From Ignavibacteriales bacterium (lineage in GTDB: Bacteria > Bacteroidota > Ignavibacteria > Ignavibacteriales > Ignavibacteriaceae), in contig DPRR01000040.1 of the NCBI GenBank assembly GCA_003538625.1, positions 1-56,672 of the forward strand: 56,672 nucleotides of DNA, read 5' to 3'. Shown here piece after piece: positions 1 to 7,994 of this stretch. Under the pieces are notes generated by a model. That model was not told the origin of the DNA and did not search any database. It was given only the letters and a program-made list of their open reading frames with translations. Made by a program: the position numbers and the translations under genes. Each line of letters opens with the position of its first letter. Position 1 is the first letter of the stretch.

Positions 1-16
1 ATTCCGATATTCTCCA
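1..16 (+). tRNA. 3' end of tRNA-Ala (partial, cut by window start)
   Basis: The window opens inside a tRNA: the 3' strand of the T stem (CCGAT, 4-8), the 3' acceptor strand ATTCTCC (9-15) and discriminator A (16) are present. The T at acceptor position 70 would give the G3-U70 pair that identifies alanine tRNAs. The same sequence recurs at 53235-53250, preceded there by a GGC anticodon loop. The 5' part lies outside the window, so the assignment rests on the right-hand copy and the acceptor sequence. Confidence 0.7.
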
Positions 17-37
17 CTTGAAAATCAAGGAGTTACA
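1..37. repeat. attL: left direct repeat of the island
   Basis: This 37-bp stretch matches 53235-53271 at 36 of 37 positions (only g30 versus a). It begins in the tRNA-Ala T loop and runs past the tRNA end. An integrase gene lies 115 bp inside. This is the normal arrangement for a tyrosine-recombinase island in a tRNA gene. The repeat may extend further left, outside the window. Confidence 0.85.
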
Positions 38-57
38 TTTCTGTAACTCCTTTTTTT
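29..57 (+). terminator. Rho-independent terminator after tRNA-Ala
   Basis: A perfect 9-bp stem GGAGTTACA / TGTAACTCC (29-37 and 42-50) with loop TTTC is followed by seven T. It would end the tRNA transcript at the island junction. A related but diverged hairpin stands at the right junction (53263-53296), so the insertion kept a terminator on both sides. Confidence 0.8.
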
Positions 58-60
58 ATG

Positions 61-84
61 ACTGGAGTGTCGTACTGGAGTGTC
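61..84. repeat. Subterminal tandem 11-mer (actggagtgtc x2)
   Basis: Two copies of actggagtgtc, at 61-71 and 74-84, lie between attL and the integrase gene. The core ctggagtg recurs in the same orientation at 53100-53107, near the right end. Short repeats in this place are often integrase arm-binding sites. That role is inference; only the repetition is seen. Confidence 0.4.
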
Positions 85-109
85 TTTTTTATTTTTTTTT
101 GGAAAAATT

Positions 110-174
110 CTAAATCCATTTTTGACCATTTCTTTAGCGACTTCACGTTTATCTACATAGTGTTTTGATGCAGT
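110..174 (-). pseudogene. Duplicated 3' end of the integrase gene
   Basis: Positions 110-174 repeat the sequence at 286-350 (offset 176) with only a few differences. Read on the minus strand it encodes the integrase tail from the active-site region: TASKHYVDKREVAKEMVK, followed by NGFRIF. The functional gene has the same segment at residues 397-419. The second copy has no upstream integrase body, so it is a leftover of another, closely related integrase or of a local duplication. The intact ORF now runs into it out of frame and ends at 153. Confidence 0.7.
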
Positions 175-1535
175 ACGTCCACTTGATTTATATCACATGA
201 GGAATTATGTTGTGCCTTGATATTTTCTTGAATAGAGTTTATTTTTTTTATACTGAGTGACCTCATTAAGTTTATATCGAAAACTCTAAATCCATTTTTG
301 ACCATTTCTTTAGCGACTTCTCGTTTATCCACATAGTGTTTTGACGTTGTTCGGTAGTTGCTGTGCTGCATCGAAATCTTTGTGTTCACAAACAAATCCT
401 CTCTTGTTATATATGTTTGACGTAAATGTTTCAACTGCTTGGTGTCATTTCGATTCAGCTTATTGTAAAAAAAAGTAAAGTATTTGCTGGTTTGCTTTTC
501 AAGGTTAACTCTGTTTTCAACTTCAGGTGCAATAATGTAATCTTTGCTGTTTATATTTTTAGTAAGATTGAGGTCATTAAGGAGTCCAAGAAGTTCTTTG
601 CCAATTGGAATATAAGCAAACTGATAATTTCCAACAGCAAAATTATTCTGTTGTTTATTCACCTTTATATTCGGACTTTCAATATATATTGGCTTGCCCC
701 CCTCAAAATGTATCATGTTCCATTTCATTTCAAAAAGTTCTGCATTTCTTCTTCCAGTAAAAGCTTTTAGTTTGATTAGGTTTCGCAACCATGGTCGGTA
801 CATGTTTCTTCTTGTTTTACCAATCTTTGCAAATGAATCATCAGGACTAATAACATCTATTAAATCATAAAAATCTTCTGCTGAAATGCTGATGTCAGTC
901 GGTTTTTCTGACTTTAGTTTAACTTTCTTCCACACATTTTTAATGTTGTAATCTAATTCATCAATTAAATACTTGTAAAAAGTACGCATCGCTTTAATCC
1001 TTCCGTTATACGTGTAATTACTTACACCTTTATTTTCCATGTAATAACAATACTTTCCAACAATTATATCATCGACTGAACCGATTTTGTATTTGTTTAA
1101 ATCAATGCCTGTTGATTTTGCAAATCTCAAAAAATCATGAAAATGTGCTTCAGTAGATTTTATATAGGATTTGGATAGATATTTTTTCATGTGATGTGGA
1201 ACATCTTCGTCACGCATGTAATCTATGTACATGACCATCGTTTCTTGCAAAATTTCAGGGTGTTCTTGCTTAATGGCTTTCTGAAATAAATGTGGATTTT
1301 TAACCTGATACTCAAAATCTTTAAATTCTGAATATGCGGTGCGAAAATCTCGTGCCTCTAAAATTTTTGTTTTTCGTTCATTGCCAATCCCTGTTCTAAC
1401 AATTGCTTTATAAACTTGTTTGTCAAGTGGGTGGTTACATTTTTTCCCTTTGTTTTTGTGGTGAATATTTCGTGAGCATTTGTTGCAAAACACGATTATT
1501 CCTTTTAATTTTTGAAATTCTAATTCATTCTTCAT
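153..1535 (-). CDS. Tyrosine-type site-specific integrase
   Basis: This is a 460-aa tyrosine recombinase, the likely enzyme for island integration and excision at tRNA-Ala. It acts on the att cores by a covalent 3'-phosphotyrosine intermediate. The N-terminus carries a possible small zinc site (C17-x2-C20 ... C33-x-H35). A SAM-like core-binding domain (about 90-205) and the catalytic domain (about 215-420) follow. Visible catalytic residues are R263 (TGRRNAEL), K369/R372 in KHLR (the usual first His is Lys), H391 and nucleophile Y401 (KHYVD). About 40 residues after 420 are atypical, because the frame runs into a duplicated gene end. The ATG directly abuts the stop of the Xis-like gene upstream, so both are one transcription unit. 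Gene and att arrangement support the function strongly. Confidence 0.92.
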   Translation of the reverse strand: MKNELEFQKLKGIIVFCNKCSRNIHHKNKGKKCNHPLDKQVYKAIVRTGIGNERKTKILEARDFRTAYSEFKDFEYQVKNPHLFQKAIKQEHPEILQETMVMYIDYMRDEDVPHHMKKYLSKSYIKSTEAHFHDFLRFAKSTGIDLNKYKIGSVDDIIVGKYCYYMENKGVSNYTYNGRIKAMRTFYKYLIDELDYNIKNVWKKVKLKSEKPTDISISAEDFYDLIDVISPDDSFAKIGKTRRNMYRPWLRNLIKLKAFTGRRNAELFEMKWNMIHFEGGKPIYIESPNIKVNKQQNNFAVGNYQFAYIPIGKELLGLLNDLNLTKNINSKDYIIAPEVENRVNLEKQTSKYFTFFYNKLNRNDTKQLKHLRQTYITREDLFVNTKISMQHSNYRTTSKHYVDKREVAKEMVKNGFRVFDINLMRSLSIKKINSIQENIKAQHNSSCDINQVDVLHQNTM

Positions 1536-1931
1536 TTAAATTCTTTTTAAAAAATTACTACTCTCTTTACTTTTGGGTATGTATCGTTTTGATACAGTAA
1601 CCCTCTCATTTTCAGAATCCGCTAAATGAAGTTTATTCTCTAATGTCAATTCATACATTTGCAGCCAGTTCTCACCATATTTGGTTTTATACCTTTTTAT
1701 AATCGGCTGATTATATGCAAAATTGAATTCGGCTTCACTGACATATCTGCCCGAACTGTCTTTGTAAATTTCAAGGTTGTTCTTGCGGCACCAGGTAATC
1801 ACACTTCTTTTATCTTTTTTATTAATTCGTTTCAATATCTCTTGAATATAAATTCTTGTTAAACCATTAGTTTCCAATTCATTTAGGATTCTTTTTTGAA
1901 TACTTAATGACCATTCAGAATATTCTTCCAA
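1536..1931 (-). CDS. Putative excisionase-like small DNA-binding protein
   Basis: This 131-aa protein is encoded immediately upstream of the integrase; its stop codon touches the integrase ATG with no gap. Residues about 25-75 have the pattern of a winged HTH of the Xis/MerR type: a helix pair, then VITWCRKNNLEIY, then a GRYVSEAEF wing. Excisionases and recombination directionality factors are commonly encoded next to their integrase. The family match is by pattern only. It could instead be a repressor of the integrase operon. Confidence 0.5.
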   Translation of the reverse strand: MEEYSEWSLSIQKRILNELETNGLTRIYIQEILKRINKKDKRSVITWCRKNNLEIYKDSSGRYVSEAEFNFAYNQPIIKRYKTKYGENWLQMYELTLENKLHLADSENERVTVSKRYIPKSKESSNFLKRI

Positions 1932-2070
1932 GCAAAAAGTATTAAGGCTTCATAGTATCGAAAATTTTAAAAGTTTATGTTTTTGAAATTTATTTTAGGT
2001 GGCATATAACTATTGGTAGTAGAAAAGTGAGTACGGATTTAATTTTGTTAGGATTGACAAAAATTCATTC

Positions 2071-2343
2071 TTAAAGGTTAAACGTTAGTATCTCGTTGGT
2101 GTATTTATATCTGTTTTTGAATTGTGTGTTTATATCATATACAATTGTTTGAGGCAAAACTGAATCGAAAGGCACACCAGTATTTAAAAGTCGTTCGTGC
2201 AAATTATTGATATACAAGCCAATTTGATTTTCAATTGGAATATTAACTACCCCACACCTTTTCATATGGTCAAAGAAGTCATCTTCAGAAAATTTTACCT
2301 CATAATTTTTGTGTGCAATTGTTTGGAATTTTAGTGTTTTCAT
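2071..2343 (-). CDS. Hypothetical protein, 90 aa
   Basis: I do not recognise this gene. It encodes a soluble acidic/neutral protein without signal peptide or membrane segment. It contains one Cys in KRCGVVN and many aromatic residues. Translation starts at a clear ATG. Its upstream region shares a degenerate block around gggctaacgtaagga with the region upstream of the recombinase gene at 39047. It stands alone, with 140 bp to the Xis-like gene. Confidence 0.55.
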   Translation of the reverse strand: MKTLKFQTIAHKNYEVKFSEDDFFDHMKRCGVVNIPIENQIGLYINNLHERLLNTGVPFDSVLPQTIVYDINTQFKNRYKYTNEILTFNL

Positions 2344-2745
2344 AGCCCTAATTGTAGATAAGTGTTAGATTATATTTTTTTGGGCTAACGTAAGGATTTA
2401 CAGATTAAACGACAAATAACCCGCTCTTCTTCAGTGTAATAGATGGCATATTAATGGGCAGATACAAATTTTTGATTTGCTTCAAATATTCTGGAAGAAT
2501 AATGACTTGGGGTGAAAAAAAGGTCTTATCAAACCTACTAAAACTTCATCTGTTATTTTATTTGTTGTCGCACAGGAATAAATAAGTAAGGTCAGTGCCA
2601 ATAAATAAAGCACTTATTCCATGGCAGTTAATTTTTGGTACAAATACAAGTCACGAAAAATTAAAACGTTGGTTAATATTCAGTAAATCTTACGGGCTGT
2701 TTGGGTACTAATAAATATCTAAATTTACACTTTTTACGTTGTTAT
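2344..2745. other. Intergenic region, no gene seen
   Basis: This 400-bp divergent gap separates the 90-aa gene (minus) and the zinc-ribbon gene (plus). Apart from the shared block at 2384-2440 I see no ORF, RNA fold or repeat. It should contain the promoters of both genes. Confidence 0.4.
2384..2440 (-). repeat. Degenerate upstream block shared with 39067-39120
   Basis: Both places hold gggctaacgtaagga followed by similarly spaced matches (aataacc, ctc, tcttcag, taat). Both lie just upstream of a minus-strand gene start (2343 and 39047). A common promoter/leader or two copies of an old element end are possible. Similarity was judged by eye. Confidence 0.4.
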
Positions 2746-3033
2746 ATGTACATCACTAATTTTCAACATTATTTAGATAAAAACGGCAACATCCCAACCA
2801 ACATGCCCAAAGATGCACGTGAACTTGCTAATTTTCTTGCTTTACTAATTGATGATGCAACCTCTGGTGATTACGATGCAGAACCTCAAATTAGGTGTAT
2901 CGGAATGGACTGTTCGGGTTTAATTGTGCCAACCATAATAGAAGATACCAATGAAATTTATTGGGTTTGTACCGAGTGCAAAACAAATGGCGTTATTTCA
3001 AATTGGGTGGGAACAAAATGGGATAATAGGTAA
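2746..3033 (+). CDS. Conserved small zinc-ribbon-like protein
   Basis: From the ATG at 2746 this is a 95-aa protein (an upstream TTG at 2701 gives an unlikely extension). The N-terminal half is helical (PKDARELANFLALLIDDAT). The C-terminal half has CIGMDCSG and VCTECK, two Cys pairs about 25 residues apart that could bind zinc, with several Trp near the end. I know similar small proteins from Bacteroidota accessory regions but no function for them. It is divergent from the 90-aa gene and convergent with the next gene. Confidence 0.6.
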   Translation: MYITNFQHYLDKNGNIPTNMPKDARELANFLALLIDDATSGDYDAEPQIRCIGMDCSGLIVPTIIEDTNEIYWVCTECKTNGVISNWVGTKWDNR

Positions 3034-3117
3034 TGATTCATCTGTTTCTCAAGATTTTACCTTTAATTTAAAATACCTGAAAAAATAGAAATGAATAGGT
3101 TGCTGGGTATGGTTATT

Positions 3118-3423
3118 TTAAAATTTGAAAAATTTTATTGGCTTAATAACAACTCTCTTACCTGCATCATTTATTATCGAGATTCTACTTCCAAAAGAAT
3201 CACCAGTTAATCTGTATTTATTTCCAATCGTAAGATATTTTGATTTTGTCCCACCAATATATTCAACAAAATCGTTTTTTTTAAGCCTTCGTAGTCTTTC
3301 CCTTTTTACTTCTAATTCCATTTGCTCAAAAGAGTTAATTACTACCGATGCTTCTTTAATCAACCTTTTTGCTTCATCCAGCTGCTTTTTAGCCTTTTCA
3401 TATTCTTTTTGTGTAACCATCAT
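3118..3423 (-). CDS. Hypothetical protein with coiled coil and SH3-like tail
   Basis: The first about 50 residues are a charged amphipathic helix (EKAKKQLDEAKRLIKEA, EQMELEVKRERLRRLKK). The rest is beta-rich (DFVEYIGG, YLTIGNKYRLTGD, VVIKPIKFF), like a small SH3/KOW barrel. It starts with two ATG codons; either could be used. No family is recognised. The nearest gene on the same strand is the 41-aa ORF upstream. Confidence 0.5.
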   Translation of the reverse strand: MMVTQKEYEKAKKQLDEAKRLIKEASVVINSFEQMELEVKRERLRRLKKNDFVEYIGGTKSKYLTIGNKYRLTGDSFGSRISIINDAGKRVVIKPIKFFKF

Positions 3424-3451
3424 TTTAAAAGTCTTGATATTAATTAATTAG

Positions 3452-3577
3452 TCATAATTCATCTGGTTTTTCGGTTGCAATTTCAACAATTGCTTTTGCC
3501 CAGACTAACTTATAAATGAGGACATTGCTTCTATGCCTGATTAATCGTAATAACTGTCTTATGTAGTTATCTATCAT
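3452..3577 (-). CDS. Small protein translationally coupled to the HIT gene (41 aa)
   Basis: This short ORF begins inside the HIT stop codon (TAATG: stop 3579-3577, ATG 3577-3575), so ribosomes finishing the HIT gene could restart here. The product begins MIDNYIRQLLRLIRHRS and ends with an acidic tail. It is basic and helical in the first half. It is below the usual ORF cut-off. The one-base overlap is the main support; the function is unknown. Confidence 0.45.
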   Translation of the reverse strand: MIDNYIRQLLRLIRHRSNVLIYKLVWAKAIVEIATEKPDEL

Positions 3578-3948
3578 TAATATTTTTGTTTTGCTGGTAA
3601 TACTCCCCTAACACCTCCAGTTGGGTCATCCGTATCACCATCATATCTTGGTATTATATGAATGTGGCAATGCGAAATTGTTTGACCTGCTGCTTTGCCA
3701 ATATTGATTCCAATATTAAATCCATCTGGGGAGTATTTCATTTTCAAATAATTAGTAACTGAGGTAGTTAAATTTTCAATATCCAATTTCTCTTCACTGG
3801 TTAAGTTAAGGTAATTGGGTTCATGTCTTTTTGGTATTATTAAGGCATGTCCAATACTAACTGGAAATTTATCAAAAAATGCAAGTGATAGTTTGCTTTT
3901 TTCAATCAATCTGGTTGGTTCTATACTACAAAAAGGACATTCAAGCAT
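3577..3948 (-). CDS. HIT-family nucleotide hydrolase/transferase
   Basis: This 123-aa protein is a complete histidine-triad protein. HIT enzymes hydrolyse or transfer nucleoside monophosphates (for example AMP from adenosine 5'-phosphoramidates or dinucleoside polyphosphates). The hallmark HxHxHxx is HCHIHII with H93, H95 and H97 (H97 would be the nucleophile). An N-terminal C4-x2-C7 pair is typical of the zinc-binding subset. The length is normal for the family. It is followed by a coupled 41-aa ORF. The substrate cannot be told from sequence. Confidence 0.9.
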   Translation of the reverse strand: MLECPFCSIEPTRLIEKSKLSLAFFDKFPVSIGHALIIPKRHEPNYLNLTSEEKLDIENLTTSVTNYLKMKYSPDGFNIGINIGKAAGQTISHCHIHIIPRYDGDTDDPTGGVRGVLPAKQKY

Positions 3949-4057
3949 TGCGTGATTTATTATGCCACGAATTTACGGAAATCAATTTATTGATTTTAAG
4001 ATTGTAGAATTGAATTATTCTAAACAGAAAAAGGGCAAGTTACCGATTATTTGAAGT

Positions 4058-4240
4058 TTATTGTGTTTCAATCTTTTTACTTGATAACGTTATAATTAAC
4101 CCAATAATTGGGGTCAACACAATTGACCAAAAAACAGATTTGCCATAACCAATCTTACGTTTTGTCCCGATGAATTGTGCAATGGAGTGTATTGTAACTA
4201 TTTCCAGCACACCGATTATAATTAAGGTAATGTAATTCAT
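4058..4240 (-). CDS. Small membrane protein, two TM segments
   Basis: This 60-aa protein has a hydrophobic N-terminal segment (NYITLIIIGVLEIVTIHSI), a short basic loop (GTKRKIGYGKS) and a second hydrophobic segment (VFWSIVLTPIIGLIITL). This fits an inner-membrane helical hairpin with a positively charged loop. No family is assigned. Comparable small membrane proteins are common cargo of Bacteroidota islands. Confidence 0.5.
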   Translation of the reverse strand: MNYITLIIIGVLEIVTIHSIAQFIGTKRKIGYGKSVFWSIVLTPIIGLIITLSSKKIETQ

Positions 4241-4716
4241 ATTTAAGCTGAAAATTACTTAAGTAAAAGTTACGAAATAATATTTAATTCAAAATCAATG
4301 TTTAAATAAAATGGAAAAGGGCAGCTCAATAGCCACCCTTTAAATGTTAACCCCCAAACACACAATATGGGATGAATCCCAAATGCGATACCAAAATAAC
4401 TGAAATATTCCATTATACAATGGATTTGCATGATGATTTTGGATTTTAGAATATTAATGTCAGCACCCAGACAAATGCGTAGTTTTTTGTTTTTAAGGCT
4501 GAAAATGAATATTATAGAAATGTGCAATTCCAGGCATATTCGGCCAGTTTAATTTTGTTTCAAAAACTTTTGAAATAATTACTAATAGAATAATAAATCT
4601 AAACACCCTTCAAAATTGAATGGGTTCTTTGACTGTAACCATTTATCGGTTACTTTTGGGGAGTTTAAAATTGTATGGACAAATTATTCTCCTGATTGGA
4701 TACAAGAAAACAGATT
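4241..4716. other. Intergenic region, no convincing gene
   Basis: A minus-strand open frame at 4270-4527 has an odd amino-acid composition and no start context, so I do not call it. No RNA structure or repeat is evident. It is the upstream region of the TPR/metallopeptidase gene. Confidence 0.35.
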
Positions 4717-6684
4717 ATGCAGATTATACACATACTTGATGATTTTTTTTATTCCTTATTCCCAGTTAATGTTGGTGATAAAGAACAAATTATCAAGTTT
4801 TTAACTGATTATTATACGTTTAGCGTGTTTAAACCCAAAGTAACAATAACTGGAAATTTGGTTACTGTTGACGTGGATACATCATTGATTTTATCACAGG
4901 ATAACGATTTCAAAAGAACAGTGTCGCTGTGCGAACAAGGAAAATTTGATGAAGCCAAACCCATACTGGAAAATCTAATTGAAAAAAATCCAACCAATTC
5001 GGAATACCATAGAATTATGGGGCAGATTTTATCTGATGAAGGTAATCAGGATGAAGCCATTAACAGTTTAATTAATGCTTTGCGATGGGATTCCAAAAAC
5101 GGCTGGGCGTTGCTTTTGATGGGAAATATATTTGCCAAATTCAAAGATGATGTTCGAACAGCTCGAATATACTATGACCAAGCGTTAATTGCCAAACCAA
5201 ATGATGTAACAACGTTAAACAATATCGGGGTTAACTTTCTTCAACTTGACAAAATTGAAGAAGCAAAACAATATTTTTTGAAAGCGGTTAAAATTAATGA
5301 CCAATATCCAAATGCTCTTTATGCACTTGGTAAGATAAGCGAAACGGAAGGTGATTTTAAATCAGCATTTAATAGCTCTTTACAAGCAATAAGATTCAAC
5401 AAGAACAGAGATACATTATTTCAGCAATCGGTTAACCAGTTGTTTAATGTAGCCAAACATATTACAAAGACAGAAGTTGGGAAGAAGATAACAAAAGAAT
5501 ATCAGGTTAAACTGGAAGTGGAAGGCGGTACAGAAATTGAAATCATCGAAGATGCAACTATAAAAACAGCAGCAAAATTTGAATTTGCTGAAAACTATAA
5601 TAAACAGAAACACACATTGAGGTTTAACCCGAAAAATCTGGCTGTAGAACACTTAATTATGCACGAAATGGTGCATCTTGATTTGGTTATCGAAGCCAGG
5701 AATAATGAGCTTAATCAATTGTTTATTTCTACTGGCTCGCATAAAGCCGCCTTTATCAGGGGATTGGAACCAACAATAAGAAGATTAAAAAAACAAGGTG
5801 TACCAGAAGATTCAATTGCAAAATACTGTACAGGATTATTTGAGGGGTTGAATCTCCAAATTTATAACACACCTATTGATTTATTTATCGAGAACTTTCT
5901 TTACAACAATTATATTGATTTAAGACCATATCAGTTCTTATCGTTGTATTCATTAATAAATGAAGGAATAAAGGCCGTTACCGAAAAACGTGTTGTGGAA
6001 ATTTCACCGCCTGATATTCTTTCAAAAAGCAAAATCTACAACCTCATAAATGCAATCCAATTCAGGGAATTGTATGGTATAGATTTGATAAATGAATTTA
6101 AAGCGACAACAGCCGAATTAAAACAGGCAGAACAGTTTTACGGTGAATATTTGGACTACAAAAATGACAGAGAGCCCGCCGAAGAATATGAATTGGTTCA
6201 GCACTGGGCAGAAGATTTAAAGCTTGATAGATTTTTTGAACTTCAGGAAGAAATAAAGTTCAGGAGAAACAAGGATTCCGATTCTATTTTTGATCAACTT
6301 GAAAATGACCCTCTTGGAATGAACGAACCCAGTCCATTACAGGAAAGGGATATGAAAAAATTTCAGGAATCACAAAAAAATATTGGCACAAATATGTCGG
6401 TGATGTGGTTCATGGTTGATGCGTTAAAGTACTTTGATGGAATGCCCGCAGCGGAAATTAAAAAGATTGCCCTTGAAATTGCAATGCTCGGAACGCAAGG
6501 CTATAACCCAAATAAAAAGGATTACATTTTAAATTCGATTCCGAACAAAGAGTTTTCTGGCTATCACATTTTATCATACTACTATGTAAGTTTCGCAATG
6601 GCAATTCCTGACGTATTACCTGAACTGCAACTGCCATTTGATGAAGAATACCAAATGGCAAAATCCTTGTTTGCGCAGAAATAG
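4717..6684 (+). CDS. TPR protein with a zinc-metallopeptidase-like domain
   Basis: From the ATG at 4717 the protein has 655 aa (a TTG at 4696 is possible). Residues about 60-235 form tetratricopeptide-type repeats (CEQGKFDEAKPILENLIEKNP, with similar units after it). A central domain has HEMVH at about 316-320 within LIMHEMVHLDLVIEAR, the HExxH signature of a zinc metallopeptidase; a third ligand is not certain. The C-terminal 300 residues are helical and unrecognised. There is no signal peptide, so it acts in the cytoplasm. It stands alone between long gaps. TPR-plus-peptidase proteins occur as sensors or effectors in defence systems, but that is inference here. Confidence 0.75.
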   Translation: MQIIHILDDFFYSLFPVNVGDKEQIIKFLTDYYTFSVFKPKVTITGNLVTVDVDTSLILSQDNDFKRTVSLCEQGKFDEAKPILENLIEKNPTNSEYHRIMGQILSDEGNQDEAINSLINALRWDSKNGWALLLMGNIFAKFKDDVRTARIYYDQALIAKPNDVTTLNNIGVNFLQLDKIEEAKQYFLKAVKINDQYPNALYALGKISETEGDFKSAFNSSLQAIRFNKNRDTLFQQSVNQLFNVAKHITKTEVGKKITKEYQVKLEVEGGTEIEIIEDATIKTAAKFEFAENYNKQKHTLRFNPKNLAVEHLIMHEMVHLDLVIEARNNELNQLFISTGSHKAAFIRGLEPTIRRLKKQGVPEDSIAKYCTGLFEGLNLQIYNTPIDLFIENFLYNNYIDLRPYQFLSLYSLINEGIKAVTEKRVVEISPPDILSKSKIYNLINAIQFRELYGIDLINEFKATTAELKQAEQFYGEYLDYKNDREPAEEYELVQHWAEDLKLDRFFELQEEIKFRRNKDSDSIFDQLENDPLGMNEPSPLQERDMKKFQESQKNIGTNMSVMWFMVDALKYFDGMPAAEIKKIALEIAMLGTQGYNPNKKDYILNSIPNKEFSGYHILSYYYVSFAMAIPDVLPELQLPFDEEYQMAKSLFAQK

Positions 6685-7178
6685 TCTGTCAGGAAGTGGT
6701 ATCATTGAGAAATTTTTTAGGTGAGGCTAAAAAACCTTAATCACTGGGGTAAGTTTTAAAGGCTCTTCTTACATCAGACTGGCGAATATCTTAATTTCAA
6801 TTTTGGCTTCAACCTGCACCACCCCAGCCACACCCAAACAAAAATTTTGATCAAGGAGATTTGTGGTACATTTATTAAAGTCAATCCTGACTTTTTTAAA
6901 AATTTAAGGAAAATTTTCCGTTACAAAGGTTACAAATTGGCTGTCAAATTCCGAATGGTTCTAAGGAATTGTTTTTTTCCATTATTCATTTTTTTAGTTT
7001 CTCTCGTATTTATTCATGATCCTTAAAATGGTTATAGGTTTAACTGTTACACATGAATTTATTTATGCAAGAACCAAAAAACCGAAACGTGAAATTAGTT
7101 TTCCGAATGCAACGCTGGCTAATAGGATGGGTGTCAAGAAGGAGGGTTAGTTATTGATTTCAAAAGTATCAAATAACC
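6685..7178. other. Intergenic region with a possible 40-codon ORF
   Basis: This region holds a short plus-strand ORF at 7028-7150 (begins MVIGLTVTHEFIYART, ends NRMGVKKEG) that looks protein-like but has no family or ribosome site I trust. The rest of the 490 bp shows no gene. It may be the end of a lost gene, since the ORF reads like a C-terminal fragment. Confidence 0.3.
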
Positions 7179-7976
7179 TTAATATGGATTCTTTAATTTG
7201 AAATCATTATCTGTAACAATTAGGACGTTAGTGAGGGTTCCATACTTCATTTTAAACATCAATTCTTCCAGTTCATTAATCGGATGAAATATAATTATCA
7301 TTTGTGGTTCATTAGTGGAGATTATTGCAGGTAATTTTATATCAGGTATTAATCCTAAATCACGTTTATCGGAGATAATATTTTTTAAATCCCTGTATAG
7401 ACTACCTCTAAAAATACTACTGTTTTTACCGTTAATGTATTTGTCAAAATCGTTAATGTGGTCTTGTATTCCTGATTGACCTGTCAAAGACTTCATCCCT
7501 TTTTTCAATTCGAATAATATCATTCGGCCATCAATCATATCTATTCCAAACAAATCAAATTTTGCTCTTTTTAAGCGTTCAGATTTTTCTATTTGATGTT
7601 GCTCGAATGCATATTCCATGTCAACAATAAAATATCTTTCATTAATATCTTGATTGTGATATGCTATATGTTGTTGTGTGTCAAATTCATTTCTATTATT
7701 TCCACTTTTCAACCAATCATCAATTGCGAGTTTTATTTGCTGAAAATACTTTTCTGGCTTTTGAATTGCTAAATCTGTTGGTGGAACTTTACCATATTTT
7801 TTATCAACTTTTAAACCCCCTATTTCCAAGGCTAATCCTTTTCGATAATAAACAAATGCTTCTCCTTTGGTTCTAACTTCCAATCTTAACTGTTTATCAG
7901 ATTTGATGTAATCAAGAAGCGGATTTAAATCACCGCACAATAATCTTTCTTTTAGGTCTGGGTTGATTTTTCTCAT
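7179..7976 (-). CDS. Putative PD-(D/E)XK nuclease
   Basis: This 265-aa protein has a core of about 115-175: E121 (DMEYAFEQ), D141 (KFDLFGID), then E156-x-K158 in ILFELKKG and a following Q171. The spacing and the hydrophobic strands fit the PD-(D/E)XK fold of restriction and repair nucleases. It is the last gene of a minus-strand trio, 18 bp after the M41-like peptidase. The N-terminal half is unknown and may be a recognition or partner-binding part. Superfamily by motif, exact family unknown. Confidence 0.65.
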   Translation of the reverse strand: MRKINPDLKERLLCGDLNPLLDYIKSDKQLRLEVRTKGEAFVYYRKGLALEIGGLKVDKKYGKVPPTDLAIQKPEKYFQQIKLAIDDWLKSGNNRNEFDTQQHIAYHNQDINERYFIVDMEYAFEQHQIEKSERLKRAKFDLFGIDMIDGRMILFELKKGMKSLTGQSGIQDHINDFDKYINGKNSSIFRGSLYRDLKNIISDKRDLGLIPDIKLPAIISTNEPQMIIIFHPINELEELMFKMKYGTLTNVLIVTDNDFKLKNPY

Positions 7977-7994
7977 TTCAACAATTTTTGGTTA

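Noticed and set aside
4270..4527. 85-aa minus-strand open frame
   Set aside because: Composition is odd (many Ile/Phe/Cys in no domain pattern), there is no start context, and nothing around it suggests a gene; probably chance in AT-rich DNA.
4616..4804. 62-aa plus-strand open frame
   Set aside because: It overlaps the start of the TPR/metallopeptidase gene in another frame; the latter has clear domains.
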